A stretch of 64,000 nucleotides of DNA from Manis javanica (GCF_040802235.1 NC_133166.1:115272991-115336990); one strand, 5' to 3'; shown: positions 35,020 to 46,559, numbered from the stretch's first letter. The notes: generated from the sequence alone by a model not told the origin. Translations and numbers: made by a program.

Positions 35020-35530
35020 ACATTATTTTCCTCGGTTCTTGTTCCTGCCGCAACAAAGAATTGAAGGGCAGAGACCTGGTAGTGAAGCACAGTAAATTTT
35101 ATTTAAAGTTACTTAAAGAGAGAAAAAGTGCAGGCCACCTCAGGGAGGAGAGGCACCTTGAATGATTGGGAGAATGTCTTACGGCAAAAAGTTTATGCAC
35201 TTAGAAAGTGCGGGTGACCTCAGAGAGAGGTGTGCACTGAAAGCTTGGGGGTTCCCCCTTTTAAGGATTTTTCAGGAATGTGAAAAAGGGCTGGGGGTGT
35301 GGACTTAAGTGGTCTCAAGGAGATGTTTATCTTTGATAATGAGACAGGGATCATGGGTTTAGACTGAGCAGGGTGAGGGCCTCTGGAGAAAGCAAGGCAA
35401 GATCATTACAGTCAGAGCAATGTAACAATATGCAAAGAAACCCCCTACCAAAACTCTGTGTTAAACATTAAGAAATGTCAGAGTCACATTAATTCTCTAG
35501 AGTAAAAATATCAAACTAAGAATATAGGCA
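35020..35530 (-). repeat. Second related ERV LTR, antisense
   Basis: It resembles the block at 34080 (AGTAAATTTTATTTAAAG, AGTGCAGGCCACCTCAGGGA). The GTGCAGG-ACCTCAG unit recurs about 75 bases later as GTGCGGGTGACCTCAGAGAG, an internal tandem duplication. Confidence 0.45.
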
Positions 35531-35534
35531 TTCT

Positions 35535-36715
35535 TCAATGAGATCAGTTAAAGTTCAAAAAGCCAGGAGTAACTTGGCCTGGAATGTTTGAGTATTCCTC
35601 AGATAAAGGAAAGTACCTCCACATAGCCCATGTTTTTATTGTCTTAATCATGCCAGTGTAAGATTCACTTTAGCATGCTAAAAGGCCCAGACCCATATGC
35701 TACGGTTCCTCCTTCAGCTCTAATCAAGTAATTTGCAATGTGGCAATTAATATGGCAAGCAAGCCCAGCCATAAACCACACAGTAAAAGCAAGAAGGATT
35801 CCGCTTTAAAGATAAGATTGCCTTTCAAAACCCAGGAAGTTAGGAAGTTAAGAAGTACAGTTCTTAACAAACTCTTTAGCAAACACAATAACTCAGCCCA
35901 CTTTGAGGGCAGGGCAGGCAGTCTTGATTGATATGCTCCCAGACCAAGAAACTGCTATTCTGGAAAAGAATCTGCAGTAAATTTCTTATGCTAATTTTTC
36001 AGAATTACCTGGAGAACTGATGAGAAAAGAGACTTAATGTCTCATCAAGGATGAACATTCTAGGACTACTTAACAAATCCACACCCCTAGCCCTTTATCA
36101 CGTTTCTAAAAATCCTCAACTGCCCATAAATCCCCTAGACAATGGACAACTATGGGCTCTCTTGTCCCCTCCTGGCATGAGCAGGAGCTCTGTCCTCTGA
36201 CTTTATCTCTAAAAATAAAAGCCTCTCCATTGCTCTCCTACCTTGAGTGTTTGCTAAGTTCATTCTTTAACTCTGCGAACAAGAACCCCCGGCATAGATG
36301 AGACATTAAGTTTCTTATCAGTCCTCCAGATAATTCTGCAAAATTAGTTTAACACAAGAAATTTACTGCTCTGATTCCCTCCCAGGATAGCAGCTTCCTG
36401 GTCTGGGAGCATATCAATAAAAACTGCTTGCCCTGCCTCCATGGTGGGCTGAGTTATTGTCTGTTTGCTAAACAGTATGTTATGAATATTACTTCTTAAC
36501 TTCCTGGATTTTTAAAAATGCAATTTTAGCCTTAAGGTGAAATCTTCCTGTCTTTATAGTTGGGCCTTTTAGGAGGCTAAAGTAAATCTTACAATGGCAT
36601 GATCTAATTGACACAATGAAGACATGGGTTATGCTGAGGTACGTCTCTTATCTGGGGAATATTCAACATTCCAGGCCAAGTTGCTCCTGGCCCTTTGAGC
36701 TTTAACTGATTAACT
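35535..36715. repeat. Large imperfect inverted repeat of LTR sequence
   Basis: The left arm at about 35535-36046 and the right arm at about 36297-36715 are reverse complements with substitutions and indels. Matching points include GGCCTGGAATGTT, CTAAAAGGCCCA, ATATGCTCCCAGACCA and GACTTAATGTCTCATC against GATGAGACATTAAG. The spacer at 36047-36296 is itself LTR-like and carries AATAAA. The left arm has about 90 bases absent from the right arm. Both arms are degenerate and AT-rich. Confidence 0.75.
36047..36296 (+). repeat. LTR segment (R/U5-like) between the inverted arms
   Basis: The segment reads like the 3' part of a gammaretroviral-type LTR in sense orientation: AAAAATAAAAGCCTCTCCAT, then TTGAGTGTTTGCTAAGTTC and GAACAAGAACCCC. 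Together with the arms it may be one LTR whose U3 was duplicated in inverted orientation. Confidence 0.45.
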
Positions 36716-36869
36716 CATTACCTCTGAGTCTTCTGGCTTTTTAGTTTTAACTGGTTAACTCTGAGTCCCTTTCAGTGGGCTTTACTGACCTTACTCTTTT
36801 TCCACCCCACTCATATCTATTTTCCTGCCTAAGAAGGCTGGTAAAAGCATTAGTAGGCATTTAGCAAAG

Positions 36870-37226
36870 GGTATGTGGGTAAAATTGTAATATTTGCAGA
36901 ATATCTCCCCTGGCTTTAGTATATCTGCATATCAACAGGTGTACAGAGGTGGAAAGAAGTATGGCTTTAGTTCATTTGCATGACTCCTGAGGGGTGGAGA
37001 GAAGTTCATCTCCACATCAGTGGGTAATTACCTGGTCAACAGAGGGCTTATCTGTACCCGAGAGGTGAGGGGGGCCCTGGTTTTGCTTGCCAGAGCAGAA
37101 GAGAGAAACCGTCCCAGACTGAAGTTTGTAAACAATAAACGGATTTTAAACTTTATTTCTCTCTTTGACTGATTTTGGTTTTTAGAGCTATTTTGCCCCC
37201 GGGATTTCCTTTCCCTGGACTTACAG
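36870..37226 (+). repeat. ERV-A outer 5' LTR
   Basis: It runs from about GTGGGTAAAATTGTAATATT through AACAATAAACGG to GGACTTACA. Compared with the 3' LTR it lacks the first about 50 bases and carries an extra piece near 36950-37000. It is followed by GGGTAGTAGCCAGGATG, which resembles the leader after the inner LTR. Confidence 0.65.
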
Positions 37227-37419
37227 GGTAGTAGCCAGGATGCCCAGTTTTAAAAGTGGGACTGAATTCCTCATGATTCTGAGAGCCTCTGATGAATCTG
37301 TGAGAGTTGATCAGCTAGTTTCTTCACTGCTTGTCAGAGACAGAGGTTGAAATCCTTGTCTGAGCAACATCTGGAGTTGGACTTGTACTCTGGAAGAATA
37401 AACTTGACAAGGAGATTAA

Positions 37420-37652
37420 GGTGTTTCCAAGGGGTGGAGAGAAGTCCATCTCCATATCAATATGTAATTATAAGGGCCAGCAAGGGACCGGGGAAGTTGG
37501 GTAGTTTTTTACTCTGCTGTGGCAGCTGGTTGACAGAGACATGGGACAACTGCTTGTACGCAATAAACGGGTTTCTTAAACTTTATTTCTCCCTTTAACT
37601 GATTTTGGTTTTAAAGGTATTTTGCCCTGGGATTTCCTCTCCCTGGAGTTAC
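37420..37652 (+). repeat. ERV-A inner, 5'-truncated LTR
   Basis: It starts within the LTR at GGTGTTTCCAAGGGGTGG and ends CTGGAGTTACA. It is closer to the 3' LTR than the outer copy is (shared TTTCTTAAACTTTATTTCTC and GTATTTTG). The following TCTGGCGGTAGTCAGCAAGA at 37653-37672 is in primer-binding-site position; the tRNA is not assigned. Confidence 0.7.
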
Positions 37653-37697
37653 ATCTGGCGGTAGTCAGCAAGACCTCTGAATCTGAAATCTGCCTAC

Positions 37698-38850
37698 ATG
37701 GGTGTGACCCTTGGGCAGGCTGTCCCTAGAGATGGTGGGGAGATGCCCGGAACCCCGTCTGTGGATAGTGGGGAGGCCCCAGTGGCTGCAGTGGTAGAGA
37801 GTGCAGCTTCACCTGGGAGCCCCCTATGTCTGGGGCTTCCAATTGGGGCGCCCCTCTTGGGGAATTGGTCTGGGGTAAAGCACCTCCTAGAGGGGTACGG
37901 CCTTCCCCAGAACTGGGGAAGGGTAGAGACACTGAAAGCTGCAGAATGAGCCCTCCGTCAGACAGAAGATTGCTAAGAGGCCCTGAATGGCTGTGTAGCA
38001 GCTGGCATTATACGATCTCTTTTCCTCGAGATAGTGGAAAATGTTATTGAGGAGAGAGAGAGGGTTATCAAGAAGAGAGAGAGATTTCAGCAGGAGAGAG
38101 ACACACTTCAGCATCACTTGGAGGAGCTGGGTGATGATCTATGGGATGCCCTTAAGGAAGAGAAACAGTTATTGAGAAGGACGGGTTGTGCTGCTGGAAG
38201 ATTCCTTAGTGGCAAGGGGGAGGAGGCTGGAGAAGCCGCGTTGCAGGAGGCCATGGGGGAGGGGGAGGAAAAAGTGGTGCCTTCAGCCAAACAACTGCAA
38301 GTTCCTCAGGGGGAGGAGCAGCCTCCTCCCCAGGTTGTGGAGCCCTCCATACTCCGCCCCTGTACCCAGGATGAGCTGGTAGACATGAGTATCCGGTATG
38401 GGCAGAAGCCATCGGAATCTCTGCCTTCATGGCTTTTAGGTCTCTGGGATATGGGGGTGGAAAGCATTGTTATGTCGATTTCTGAAAGGAGTAGACTGGC
38501 TTCTCTGACAACTCACCCTTCTCTCTGTCAATGGTTGCAAAGTGCCCATCATATCTCAGGGAATCAGGCACTTCTGGATTGGCTGACAGCTGCTATCAGG
38601 GCAGTTTGGCCTAATCAGGGTGATTTAGCATACTTAACACGCTATCTGGAAAATGTATGTAGAGCTCCAACAGGTGTTGCAGGAACTGCGCATGAAAAAT
38701 ATTGTCTATGATATGGCCCCCCAGTGCCCCATTGAGTTGTTCATGGTAGGAATGAGAAACCTGGTGCTGCACACAGCTCCCACATCTCTCTGTGGGTCCC
38801 TAGTGACTACTCTTGCCCCCCACATAGGGCACCCCATAAGTTAGGCTGCT
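37698..38850 (+). pseudogene. ERV-A gag remnant
   Basis: Frames at 37698-37949, 38034-38711 and 38653-38844 form a gag-like region. The middle frame is 225 codons long, begins with a charged coiled-coil (EERERVIKKRERFQQ, residues about 4-45) and continues into a capsid-like helical stretch (about residues 115-210). A frameshift near 38650-38710 and stops after 38844 break it. It has no host-gene splice structure. Confidence 0.65.
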
Positions 38851-39274
38851 TGTACTTCAGCAGATCTGAAGGAGGTTGAAACAATAAGGGCATGGAAGGA
38901 GAGGTGCAAAAGGCCCTGTGAAGGTCTTGAGGACCCAGATGTGCGTTGATTTGATAAAGGCCGGGGTAGTGAAAGAAAAACTTGATAGGCAGCCTAATAG
39001 GATCTTGTTAGAACTGTGGCACCAATGAAAGCCAGAGCAGCAGTTGTAGCCACTAAGGTCCAGGACACAGAAACTGGAATCAAATCCTCATGCCAGGCCT
39101 GTGTCCCTGGAAAATTTCCTGAGGGACAGTACTCAGGATTTGCCTGGGTCCTCACCCACACAGGAGGACTATTACGCATCTCAGTTCGATGGGGGTGGGA
39201 GGTCAAGATCCCCCACCTTGGGGGACGTGGTGGGGACCAGAGGCCATGTAGAATGAGCAATTCATTGGTCCCCT

Positions 39275-39622
39275 GTGAATGTACAACATGTCCTGGTGCT
39301 GGTGGACAATGAGGCTGAGTGTTCTCTGATTGATGGCAAACCTGAGCATTGTCCTGGGACTCCTGCTGTGACAGATGGCTATGGGGGTAAGGCAATTAGA
39401 GTGAAGAAAGTCCAAATCCCATTGTGGCTAAGGCATTTACCCCCAAATAAGTATAGTGTGTACATTTCTCCCATCCCTGAATATATTCTGGGGGTAGACA
39501 TCCTGCAGGGCCTGTGGTTAGAGACCACTGCAGGGGAGTTCAGACTGAGGGGACGTGTGGTAAAGGCAGTATTGAGGGGACATGCTAAGCACCCACCTGT
39601 AGCTCTGCCTGTACCTAGGTGA
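39275..39622 (+). pseudogene. ERV-A protease-like frame
   Basis: This 115-codon frame resembles a retroviral aspartic protease. The catalytic triad position that should read D-T/S-G reads D-N-E (codons at 39304-39312), followed by AECSLIDG and a later YILGVDILQG. The altered triad would abolish activity. Confidence 0.65.
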
Positions 39623-41029
39623 GTGACAAATACTAGTCAGTATAAATTGCCTGGTGGGCAAAAGGAAATTGGAGAAAGTCTACAGGAGTTGGAGAAGGTG
39701 GGCATCATAAAGCCCACTCACAGTCCTTTTAATTCCCCAGTGTGGCCAGTGAGAAATCCAGACGGCTCCTGGCATGCTACCATGGACTGTAAGGAATTGA
39801 ATAAAGTCACACTCCCTTTGCATGCTGCTGTCCCCTCAATAGCAGCCCTTATGGACACACTAAGTCATGAACTGGGGACGTATCATTATGTTGTGGACCT
39901 TGCTAATGCTTTCTTCTTTATTGACACAGCACAGGAAAGCCGGGAACAGTTTGCCTTCATGTGGGAAGGCCAGCAGTGGACACTCACTGTCCTTCCACAA
40001 GGATACCTCCACAGTCCCACCATTTGTCACAGACTTGTAGCCCAGGACTTGGCCACATGGAAGAAACAGCAAACAGTGTGACTGTATCACTACGTTGATG
40101 ATATTATGCTCATGTCTGATTCTCTTCCAGATTTAGAAGGGGCAGCTCCTAGACTGCTGCAACATCTACAGGAGAAAGGATGGGCTGTGAATAGTACTAA
40201 GGTTGAGGGACCTGGTTTGTCTGTGAAATTCTTGGGGGTTGTCTGGTCGGGTAAAACTAAAGTTATTCCTGAAGCAGTCATAGATGAGGTCCAGGCTTTC
40301 CCCACTCCTACCACTGTGGCAGTATTACAAGAGTTTTTGGGTCTTTTGGGCTACTGGAGAGTGTTTATCCTGCACTTGGCACAAATTCTGAAGCCCTTAT
40401 ACCGGTTGGTAAGAAAGGGCATCAGGTGGGCCTGGGATGAGACATGTGCAGCTGCTTTTACTGCTGCTAAGTGAGCAGTCAAGGCCATACAGGCCTTCAG
40501 TGTAATGGACTCATCAAGGCCCTGTGAGCAGAATGTTCATGTAACCAAGGATGGTTATGCATGGGGTCTTTGGCAGCGGCTTGAACAGACACACCGACCC
40601 ATTGGATTCTGGTCACAACTATGGAAAGGAGCACAGGTCCAGTCCATCTGGATAGAGAAGCAACTGGCTGCTGTGTACCACGCCTTGCTGGCTATGGAGC
40701 CCATCACCTGAACAGCTCTGACCAAGGTAATAGCCACCGATCCTATTGCGGGGTGGGTGCAGGACTTGACCCAAAGGCCACAGAGTGGTGTGGCACAGGC
40801 ACCTACACTGGCCAAATTGGGAGCACATTTACAGCAGCATAGTGCCCTCTCTACTAGCCCCTTAAGTGGAGAACTCCAATGCTTATTAGGGCCAGTGACC
40901 TATACCAATGGAAAGCAGGAAGAACTTGCTTTTGAGCCATTGGTAGCCAAGAGTCCTTATCTGGAGGGAAAAGCCCTATACTTGAAGATGCTTGGTATTC
41001 AGACAGCTCCAGTCATGGGCAGCTCATGA
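39623..41029 (+). pseudogene. ERV-A reverse transcriptase remnant
   Basis: The frame contains the RT landmarks HSPFNSPVWPV, VVDLANAFF, LPQGYLHSP, YHYVDDIML and SVKFLG in order. In-frame stops occur at 40079-40081 (between LPQGY and YVDD), 40472-40474 and 40709-40711, so no full RT can be made. The same frame runs on to 41029 through the thumb/connection region. The catalytic YVDD box itself is intact. Confidence 0.8.
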
Positions 41030-41480
41030 AGTGGAGGGCTGTGGCTTTCCATCCTAAGATTGAGACAATATGGATGGAGGATAGATAGGGGAAGAGCAGC
41101 CAGTGGGCTGAGGTGCAGACAGTATGGCTTGTGATCACCCAGGAGCCCTCCCCTAGAGTTGTCTGCACTGACAGCTGGGCTGTCTATTGGGGCTTGACCC
41201 TGTGGCTACTGACATGGTACCATGCCAACTGGATGGTTGGTCATCAGCCCCTTTGAGGGCAAGAGTTGTAGCAAGACCTATGGGCCTCTGGTCAGACTAA
41301 GACTGTTACCATATACCATCTGACTGGCCATTTGCCTTTGGCATCCCCAGGGAATGATGAAGCAGACACACTGGCCCAGGTGCACTGGCTAGAAGGAAAG
41401 CCTGCCTCTGATGTAGTCCAATGGTTGCATCAGCATTGTGGCAAAAGACAATGTGGGCTGTAGCCCATTGGTGGGGTTTG
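41030..41480 (+). pseudogene. ERV-A RNase H remnant
   Basis: Broken frames preserve RNase H-like pieces such as SSQWAEVQT, VCTDSWAVYWGL and HLPLASPGNDEADTLAQ. Several stops and at least one frame change interrupt it. Confidence 0.6.
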
Positions 41481-41569
41481 CCATTGACCTTTGAAGAAGT
41501 CAGCAGAGCCCAGAGGAAGTGCTTTGTGTGCTCTAAGAGGGACTTACACTGAGTCCCACAGCAACATGG

Positions 41570-42673
41570 GACAATAGTAAAGGGGCCAATACCCCTTGTC
41601 AGGTGGCAGATAGACTATATTGGGCCTCTGCCCATATCAGAAGAATATTGCTATGCCATGACTTCTGTGGACATGGCTACTGGACTACTGGTTGCTTTTC
41701 CTGAACATCGTGCAGATCAGCAAACCACCAAGAGGGGTCTGGAGCATCTCCTTGCAGCCTATGGCCAGACGCAGGTGACTGAGAGCGATCAAGGCACCCA
41801 CTTTACTGGACATGCTTTACAAAGATGGGTGCAGCAATTAGGAATAAAGTTGAAGTTTCATGTACCATATGATAGAGAGAAGGCATGATAGAGAGGTACA
41901 ATGGTTTGTTGAAATCTGGCCTGAAGTCAGACACCAATAGTCTATGGGGTTGGTCAGTTCACTTATGGACAGTGCTACAGTGTTTGCATGAGAAGCCCTG
42001 AAAAGGAGCTTTGAGCCCTGTGGATCTGCTCACACACCTTGCTGCCTCTCCTATACAATTGCATGTGCAAACCAAAGAGGAGTTATTGAAGCCAGGATGT
42101 GGCCAGCAGAGCAACATCCTGCTGCCAGCACTACTGCATTAAACCCTAGAGACTCTGTTGAATGAACCTGGCCCTGGACATTTCAACACATGGACCAATG
42201 ATGGCTGGCCCTTCTGGCACCTTGGGGAGAAGTCCTGGAAGCTGGCCTCATATGTATTCCTGCAGTAACAGAGTGGCTCCCAAAGAGCACAGGAGTGTAC
42301 CCAAAACATCCAGGAGTTAAGAGCATCTTACAGGGAAGTTTTGTTTTATCTTTATGGCCAGTGCATGTACCTCCCCTCTATTGACCCATCTGTAATTCCC
42401 ACAGGGAAGGGGGTAAAAGTCTGGTATACTAGACCAGAACAAGATCCCATTCCTGCCACCATCCTATCACAGGACCACTCTCTTGCATGCATCCTACATG
42501 ATGAACAAGATTTTCCTATGCTGGTGTCATTAAAACATATATCTTATGGCCCTCAAGGTTATTTTCTTCCATGGTCCCTGTGGCCTGGATGCGCCCCCTG
42601 GCTGCAGCTGCCATGTGATGATGGCTCTGAACTCCCCACCTCTTCAGCTACTGCCTGCCTGTGGAATGGGTGA
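41570..42673 (+). pseudogene. ERV-A integrase remnant
   Basis: The frame at 41658-41888 carries the integrase core with VDMATGLLVAFPEHRAD and TESDQGTHFTG, the second catalytic Asp region. It stops (TGA at 41886-41888) just before the expected catalytic Glu. A later frame at 42341-42673 looks like the integrase C-terminal domain. Between them are further stops. Confidence 0.7.
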
Positions 42674-42789
42674 GCTATGGACTTAATCTGCATAGGACTT
42701 TGAATGTAGCTGAATCCTCTAGTTTGAGGATTATCATGATTTTATGTTATTAGTCTGGTTACAATGCTCCAGTTTTCTTGCACAGGGAC

Positions 42790-43148
42790 CATTGCAGAAG
42801 ATGGGGAATGTGTAGATTGTGAGGTGAGATTTCTGGAGGGGTGGGCTGTGGATAAAATTGTAATATTTCCAGCATCTCTCACCTGGCTTTAGTGCATCTG
42901 CATATCAATAGGTGTTTCCAAAGAATAGAGAGAATTAGTCCATCTACATATCAATAGGTAATTACAAGGGCCTGTGAGGCCCGGAGAGGTTGGTTGGAGT
43001 TCTCTCTCTCTTCTGTTACAGCCTGGTCAAGAGAGAGACAGGAAGGCTGCTTGTAAGAAATAAACAGGTTTCTTAACTTTATTTCTCCTTTTGACTGATT
43101 TCGGTTTTAGAGGTATTTTGTCCCGAGATTTCCCCCCCTGGAGTTACA
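42790..43148 (+). repeat. ERV-A 3' LTR with preceding purine tract
   Basis: A purine run GAAGATGGGGAA just before about 42810 fits a polypurine tract. The LTR then starts TGTGTAGATTGTGAGG and ends CCTGGAGTTACA. AAATAAAC lies about 100 bases before its end. It is the longest and most complete of the three LTR copies. Confidence 0.7.
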
Positions 43149-43159
43149 ACTAATTATTG

Positions 43160-44290
43160 AATTTTTGGAGGCCATTCAACTACTGGCAGAAGTGGCTGTT
43201 ATACATTATAAGATGTGTCACTCATTAGTCAAAATAAAATAAAGCTGATCGAATGGCCAAACAGGCAGCCATATATTAATTCCAGTGAAGAATCGACTTC
43301 AGTTGTTAATCCCTCGGCCACTGCAGGTCTGTCCCAGTATTCCCACACAGAGAGGGAGTAAGCCTGAGAGAAGGATATCAAGAAGAGGGTAATGGCTGGT
43401 TAATAAGAGATAATAAAATTCTCTCCACTGAGGCCCAGCAATGGAAGTTCATTCAAAGCCTTGATGATGTGAGCCCTTATGGAAGAGAGACCTTTTGGGA
43501 ATTCATTAATAAGGCCTTTTCAGGGCGGGGCTTAAGAAAAATTGTTAAAAGGGTAACAGCTGCCAGTGATGTTATGTCTTAAAAATAACCTTGAAACCCA
43601 CTGCTTCCTCTGAATTTGCTCAAACCTATTCAGTACCGAGGAACGTATCCACTCAAGGACTGGCAGATTGGTTTTACTCAAATGCCCCTGAAAGCTAGTA
43701 TTAAATATCTACTGGTCTTCGTAGACATGTTCACCAGATGGATTGAGGCATTTCCCACGTGAACAGAAAAGGCAGTGGACATATATAAATAGTTGTTTAA
43801 GGGGATTATTCCTAGATTTGGACTGCCTAAATTCTTCCAGAGTGACAATGGCCTCAACTTCATCGCTAAAGTTACTCAGGGATGTGCTTCTGCCCTGGGG
43901 ACACTGTACAAGTTACACTCATCGTGGCATCCCCAGCCCTCTAGAAAGGTAGAGAGAATGAACCATTTCATAAAGCAAATGTTAGCAAAGCTATGTAAGA
44001 GGACTCAGGAGCTCTGGATAGTTACTCCCTAAACCCTTGCTCCAAATTCAATTGGCCCTGAGGATTCTAGTTTAAAACTTAGTCTATATGAAATGATATG
44101 TGGAAGGCTTTTCCTGTCTAATGGCATATTAGTAGATGAGGACATAAATCAGATTTTACAACAGGTGATTAATCTGAGCCTGGTATACGAAGCTATTATA
44201 GAACATAGGAATAAAATATCGCCCTCTCCCGAAGACAGTAATGTAATCAGAAATGAAAACCTATTAAACCAGGGGAACAAGTGATCTTAA
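43160..44290 (+). pseudogene. Endogenous retrovirus B: RNase H end and integrase remnant
   Basis: This second ERV differs in type from ERV-A. The C-terminal end of RNase H is seen at 43160-43275 (AEVAVIHYK, then ADRMAKQAA after a shift). The integrase core lies at about 43660-44030, with LLVFVDMFTRWIEAF, PRFGLPKFFQSDNG and SSWHPQPSRKVERMN, the pattern of gammaretrovirus-like (class I) ERVs. In-frame stops, for example in the core after ALWIEAF-type sequence near 43760, show it is dead. ERV-A lies directly upstream and may have inserted into it. Confidence 0.75.
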
Positions 44291-46260
44291 AAATTTGAAA
44301 TGATCCCTTCAGGATCAACTGGACACCAAATGGAAGGGGCTACTTGCTGTCCTACTGGCATCTGCCTCAGCAGTCAAGCTGCAGGGAGTGGTCAGTGAAT
44401 TTATTTGTCCAGAGTTAAGCCATACATTTCTGGGTCCCACCACGAATTAGAAGACTTTCACTGATACGACAAATGTCAACAGGTCAGTATGAAGTGATGT
44501 GGGTGAGCCTGGACATGCCAATCGTCCTCCCCTTAATCACGATTCTTCTTTTCCACCGTCTTTGTAATAGTCTCCTCTTCCTGGGAAACCTAATTCTGCC
44601 CCTGCTGGGTGCAGAATGCTTTCACTAACAATTTTTCTCATCCCAACAGTTCTCCCTCTTTGTATCAAACGTTCCCCTTCCATTATTTAAACCTGAAAGC
44701 CATTCATGGGAAAATGCTAACCTTATTGATCTCCCATGTGGGAAATCTTACTTTATTTGGTATAATATAGAAACTGACCAGATTAAGTGTTAATTGTGGA
44801 AGGAAGACTCCAGGATTAATCTGATGGAGGAAACCTCTTTTCAGTGATATATACTATAAGGGACTGATGGCCTATAATAACATAAGTGAGACCCTATCTA
44901 ATAATGACATGGGGGGACAACTTTGGAACTTTAAACAGAAAGAACATTGTGTGGCTATAAAAACTGATGCCATTAAGCTAAGGAAAGTTTCTGTAAGATA
45001 AATTCTAGCCAGAATAAGCAGGCAAAGAGAGGCAACAAAGGGCCAGGTAATTTATATAAATACCCCCGGGTGAGGTTCTGTGGCCTTCTTGTCACAGGCC
45101 AGAGAAGTCACACCCAGTTGGGGAGGTGGGGGGCTTACAAGGGGTTAGGAGGGGGAGGAGTGGGCAAGCTATCTTAGGGGGTGTGGAGAGGTATGACTGG
45201 CTAAAGGTGACATAATAGTCAACTAGAAACTTTTTTCCTTCCGAGAGGGAGGAGGCTGACATCTGGGTCTTAGTTGGCACATCAGGATGGAATTCAGGGA
45301 GAGCTGTCCCCTTTCCATATATGGCACGGACTTTGGGGTCTGGTCTGTCCTCCCCCTCTGGCATCTCTCTGTTCTGTTTGCATGTCCTTGTTTTCCTTTT
45401 CTCCAGCCTAACAGTTTATGGACAGAAAACAGCTGCCGCTTGCACTGTGTGCCACAGCATAGCATGCCCTGAGGCTCCCTTGCTTATAGTGTCTGGTGGG
45501 TACCAACTGGCCAAGGAAACACATTTCCTGAGAATCAATTTATAGGGGTAAGATGGTGGATAGAGGACCAGATAATCACAGTGTAACAATCAGACCTGGT
45601 AAACTGGGACACCCAGTCTTTGGCACATTTAGGAGTGACAACTACCCACCTGACAATAGTCTGGGACACCCAATGATTTGGGGTTAGTTCCACATACCCC
45701 ATTTATTCTACAGCCATCAGAGTTTTTTGAGACAGCATTCCTGGCGGGTAATACAGAACTGCTCTCCCCATGGTTATGCTCCCAAAGAAACTGGAACCCT
45801 GACTTCACCCAGATATGACCTCTTGTGTGTTCCACAAGCCACAGTATTTGGTGTATGGGAAAAGGCAGTTTCTGTTGGGAAGGCCAGAAAAATGACACAG
45901 TACAATTATACGATTTCTCTTGTAACATGACTTCATTTACAATTCCAAAGACAGGCATTTGGTGCAACACTGAGACAATGGGAAAAATAAGCTTACCTTC
46001 TGTAAATAAGTCCTGTAGTGATTCAGATCTGGAAGGTGATATGTTTCTGGAAATAGAATTATTTTTTTTCATAAATAATTTACATATTACAAATCTGTTT
46101 ATTACGTTAATTATTTATTTATTTATTATTAGCTGGCCAGAAGAAAAACCTGCAACTCTTAGACACAGAAATAGAGGCTATGCCACAATCCTCAAATTAC
46201 ATCTACCATAAGGTCCAAATAACAGTAGATAAAGAAAGAAAACACATCTTACATCTAATC
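44290..46260 (+). pseudogene. ERV-B 3' part, probably decayed env region
   Basis: Position after integrase predicts env. Short frames contain N-glycosylation-like and Cys-containing pieces (YNYTISL, CNMTSFTIPKTGIWC) and a hydrophobic segment near 46060-46130. I cannot match it to a named env and no full frame exists. An AT-rich (ATTT)n run lies at 46105-46127. Confidence 0.4.
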
Positions 46261-46559
46261 AAAGAGTATGATAATACTTGCAAAGGATGTGTTGGCTGGA
46301 TATGATGTCTACTGTCTTCCAACTGGATGCTTACAATTTTAGGTCAAATATCTGCAATAATTTGTAAAAGGGATATAATAAAACAACCTCATACCATTGC
46401 AATGCCCTTAAAGCATTTAACACACTGCATGACATGTATCAAGTACTAAAAAAAAAAAGTGGAAAATTATATAATAAGATGCTGGCTTATTTTATTTGAC
46501 GCAGATGATGGTTCAAACATGTTCTGGTCCTGTTAAGACTCACAATAGTCTTCAGTTTT

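Larger units (their letters stand above)
36870..43150 (+). mobile_element. Endogenous retrovirus A: env-less provirus with doubled 5' LTR
   Basis: A sense-orientation provirus with LTR-related blocks at about 36870-37226, 37420-37652 and 42810-43148. Each LTR block ends in the same string (AATAAA, TTTATTTCTC, GATTTC and a final GTTACA or CTTACA). Between them lie gag-like and pol-like sequence and then, about 135 bases after the last pol frame, the 3' LTR; no env-sized space exists. All frames are broken by stops and shifts, so it is a dead copy. The pol type recalls a mammalian env-less ERV lineage, but I could not run a search. It abuts an older ERV remnant at 43160. Confidence 0.8.

Noticed and set aside
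34080-36720. Possible tRNA or small RNA gene among the short repeats
   Set aside because: No cloverleaf with A and B boxes was seen; the repeated motifs belong to LTRs.
45825-46211. 128-codon frame as an intact env or syncytin-like gene
   Set aside because: Too short, with no signal peptide, furin site or fusion-peptide pattern I can see; it is a scrap of a decayed ERV.
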